DNA of 15,252 bases from positions 1 to 15,252 of the forward strand of contig CALEJW010000133.1 of assembly GCA_937898635.1 (NCBI GenBank). Direction: 5' to 3'. This document shows, one piece after another, positions 13,819 through 15,252 of the stretch. This DNA comes from an uncultured Pseudomonadota bacterium (GTDB lineage: Bacteria > Pseudomonadota > Gammaproteobacteria > Burkholderiales > Usitatibacteraceae). Numbering within the stretch: position 1 is the first letter of the stretch; the number at the start of each line of letters is the position of its first letter. Below the pieces are notes generated by a model that was not told where the DNA came from, did no database searches, and saw only the letters and a list, made by a program, of their open reading frames with translations. The position numbers were made by a program, and so were the translations under genes.

Positions 13819-14931
13819 GTGGCCGGCGAGAGCCTGCGCATCCTGCACACGGAATCCTCGCTCGGCTGGGGCGGCCAGGAGATCCGCGTGCTCACGGAAG
13901 CCCGCGGCGTCGCGCGGCGCGGCCACGCGGTGACGCTCGCCGCGCCCGCCGAGTCGCGCATCTTCCAGGCGGCGCCCGCCTACGGGTTGGAGGCGGTGGC
14001 GATCCCCATCGCCCGGAAATCCCTCGGCGGGCTGCACGGGATGGTGGGGCTCGTGCGCGGCCGCGACTTCGACGTCATCAACACCCACAGCTCCACCGAC
14101 AGCTGGCTCGCGGCCATCGCCGCCTGCTGCCTGCGCCGCGCCCCGCCGATCGTGCGCACCCGCCACATCTCCGCTCCCGTGCCGCGCAACTTCGCCACCC
14201 GCTGGCTCTACCGCTCGGCCACGCAGCGCATCGTAACCACCGGCGAGCGCCTGCGCCTGCAGGTGATCGAGGAGACGGGCGTGGAGCCCTCGCGCGTGGT
14301 GTCGATCCCCACGGGCATCGACCTCGAGCGCTTCCGCCCCGGCGACAAGGGCGAGGCGCGCGAGTCCCTCGGGCTCGCCCGCGAGGGCACCGTCATCGGC
14401 ATCGTCGCCACGCTGCGCAGCTGGAAGGGCCACCGCTACCTCTTCGAGGCCTTCGCGGGGCTCCCCGACCGGACCGCCCGCCTCGTCGTGGTGGGCGACG
14501 GGCCGCAGCGCGAGGCCCTGGCGACGCTCGCGAAATCCCTCGCGATCGAGGCCCGCGTGCATTTCGCGGGGAACCGGGACGACGTGGCGCCGTGGCTGCG
14601 CGCCTTCGACCTCTTCTGCCTGCCGTCCTACGCGAACGAGGGCGTGCCCCAGGCGCTCATGCAGGCCATGGCCTGCGCTCTTCCCGTCGTCACCACGCCC
14701 GTGGGCAGCATCGGCGAGATCGTCCAGGACGGCGTGACCGGGCGGCTGGTGGCGCCCGAGGACTCGGCGGCCCTGCGCGTGGCGATCGGGGACCTCCTGC
14801 GCGATGCCCCGCTTCGCGAGCGCCTCGGCGGCGCGGCCCGCGACGCGGCGCTCGGCCGCTTCGGCGAGGAGCGCATGGTCGAGCGCATGCTCGAGGTCTT
14901 CACCTCGGTGGCGAGGATCGCGCGTGGGTGA
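13819..14931 (+). CDS. Glycosyltransferase family 4 protein (LPS assembly context)
   Basis: The 370-residue GT-B protein begins LRILHTESSLGWGGQEIRVL (6-25), with the GWGGQE donor-loop motif. The C-terminal domain has VATLRSWKGH (196-205), VVVGDGPQREAL (223-234) and VHFAGNRDDV (247-256). The nucleotide-sugar motif reads EGVPQALMQ (274-282), so the usual second Glu is Gln282; the surrounding loop is otherwise normal. It should transfer a sugar from an activated donor to LPS core or O-antigen; donor and acceptor are unknown. The start is GTG at 13819, three bases after the msbA stop. No Shine-Dalgarno is seen, and the next Met is too far inside to keep the donor loop. Its end overlaps the next gene by 8 bp. 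Confidence 0.86.
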   Translation: MAGESLRILHTESSLGWGGQEIRVLTEARGVARRGHAVTLAAPAESRIFQAAPAYGLEAVAIPIARKSLGGLHGMVGLVRGRDFDVINTHSSTDSWLAAIAACCLRRAPPIVRTRHISAPVPRNFATRWLYRSATQRIVTTGERLRLQVIEETGVEPSRVVSIPTGIDLERFRPGDKGEARESLGLAREGTVIGIVATLRSWKGHRYLFEAFAGLPDRTARLVVVGDGPQREALATLAKSLAIEARVHFAGNRDDVAPWLRAFDLFCLPSYANEGVPQALMQAMACALPVVTTPVGSIGEIVQDGVTGRLVAPEDSAALRVAIGDLLRDAPLRERLGGAARDAALGRFGEERMVERMLEVFTSVARIARG

Positions 14932-15252
14932 GAGGTTTTCCACGCGCGCGGCGGTGGTCTCGCGCGCGCTCGCGCGGCGCCTGGGCGCGCCCGGGATCGG
15001 CAGGGCGCCCGCGGACCCGAAGCGGATCCTCGTCGCGCACCACCTGCTCCTGGGCGACACGATCATGCTCTCGCCGCTCCTCGCGAAGCTGCGCGCGAGC
15101 CACCCGGACGCCGCGATCGACATGACGGTGCCGCCGGCGATCCTGCCGCTCTACGCGACCCGGCCCTGGGGCGTGCGCGCGCTCGCCTTCTCGCCGCGGG
15201 ATTCGTCCACCGTGGCGCCGCTCCTTCGCGAGGGGCCCTACGACCTCGCCGT
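14924..15252 (+). CDS. Glycosyltransferase family 9 (heptosyltransferase-like), N-terminal part
   Basis: An open frame runs from GTG at 14924 to the window edge, giving 109 codons. After a basic, unconserved leader of about 32 residues it reads KRILVAHHLLLGDTIMLSPL (33-52) and LRASHPDAAIDMTVPPA, the first beta-alpha-beta unit of GT9 proteins with the conserved Gly-Asp. GAGGA six bases before the GTG is one of the better Shine-Dalgarno sequences in the cluster and fixes the start. The gene overlaps the preceding stop by 8 bp (GTGGGTGA), so it belongs to the same LPS operon. It is truncated by the window, so sugar specificity cannot be judged. Confidence 0.85.
   Translation, partial: MGERFSTRAAVVSRALARRLGAPGIGRAPADPKRILVAHHLLLGDTIMLSPLLAKLRASHPDAAIDMTVPPAILPLYATRPWGVRALAFSPRDSSTVAPLLREGPYDLA

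Noticed and set aside
11989..15123. A 1044-codon minus-strand open frame, and a 1000-codon plus-strand frame at 12123-15125, across msbA and the glycosyltransferases.
   Set aside because: Both are Arg/Gly/Ala/His-rich low-complexity translations with no domain signal, produced by high-GC codon bias opposite or out of frame with clearly recognised genes.

Overview
The window is very GC-rich, densely packed chromosomal DNA, most likely from a betaproteobacterium. The evidence is a Gram-negative outer-membrane gene set (btuB, msbA, core-LPS glycosyltransferases, an O-antigen ligase), the zapB-zapA-6S RNA order, and a class of GGGGTCAG-type palindromic repeat common in such genomes. The phylum-level call is inference. 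No plasmid, phage, CRISPR or transposase gene is visible.

Layout. (1) Positions 1-2557, plus strand: the 3' end of a TerC-family membrane protein gene, an M20 metallopeptidase and an O-antigen ligase-like membrane protein, closely spaced. (2) Positions 2532-7576, minus strand: read in its own direction this is zapB-like, zapA, a palindromic repeat, 6S RNA (ssrS), an EVE-domain protein, a TSUP/TauE exporter, trkA and trkH. The end of trkH overlaps the end of the O-antigen ligase gene convergently by 26 bp. (3) Positions 7577-7910: a divergent control region. One promoter serves zapB to the left; another serves a cobalamin riboswitch and btuB to the right. (4) Positions 7911-9761: btuB. (5) Positions 9823-15252, plus strand: an LPS core cluster of a WaaQ-like GT9, a WaaG-like GT4, msbA, a second GT4 and the start of another GT9. 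Its genes overlap or are a few bases apart.

How the genes work together. ZapA and ZapB act at the division ring. 6S RNA modulates sigma-70 RNA polymerase. TrkA and TrkH are the regulatory and pore subunits of one K+ uptake system. BtuB imports cobalamin and is switched off by it through the riboswitch. The glycosyltransferases build the lipid A-linked core that MsbA flips; the ligase far upstream would add a polymer to that core.

I found no clearly new multi-gene system. The most interesting part is the zapA-ssrS-EVE junction. A near-consensus sigma-70 promoter is embedded in the zapA reading frame, in a run of unusually AT-ending codons. A perfect 27-bp-stem palindrome occupies the place where a proximal 6S promoter would be expected. 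An EVE gene without a Shine-Dalgarno sequence follows 25 nt after the 6S closing stem.
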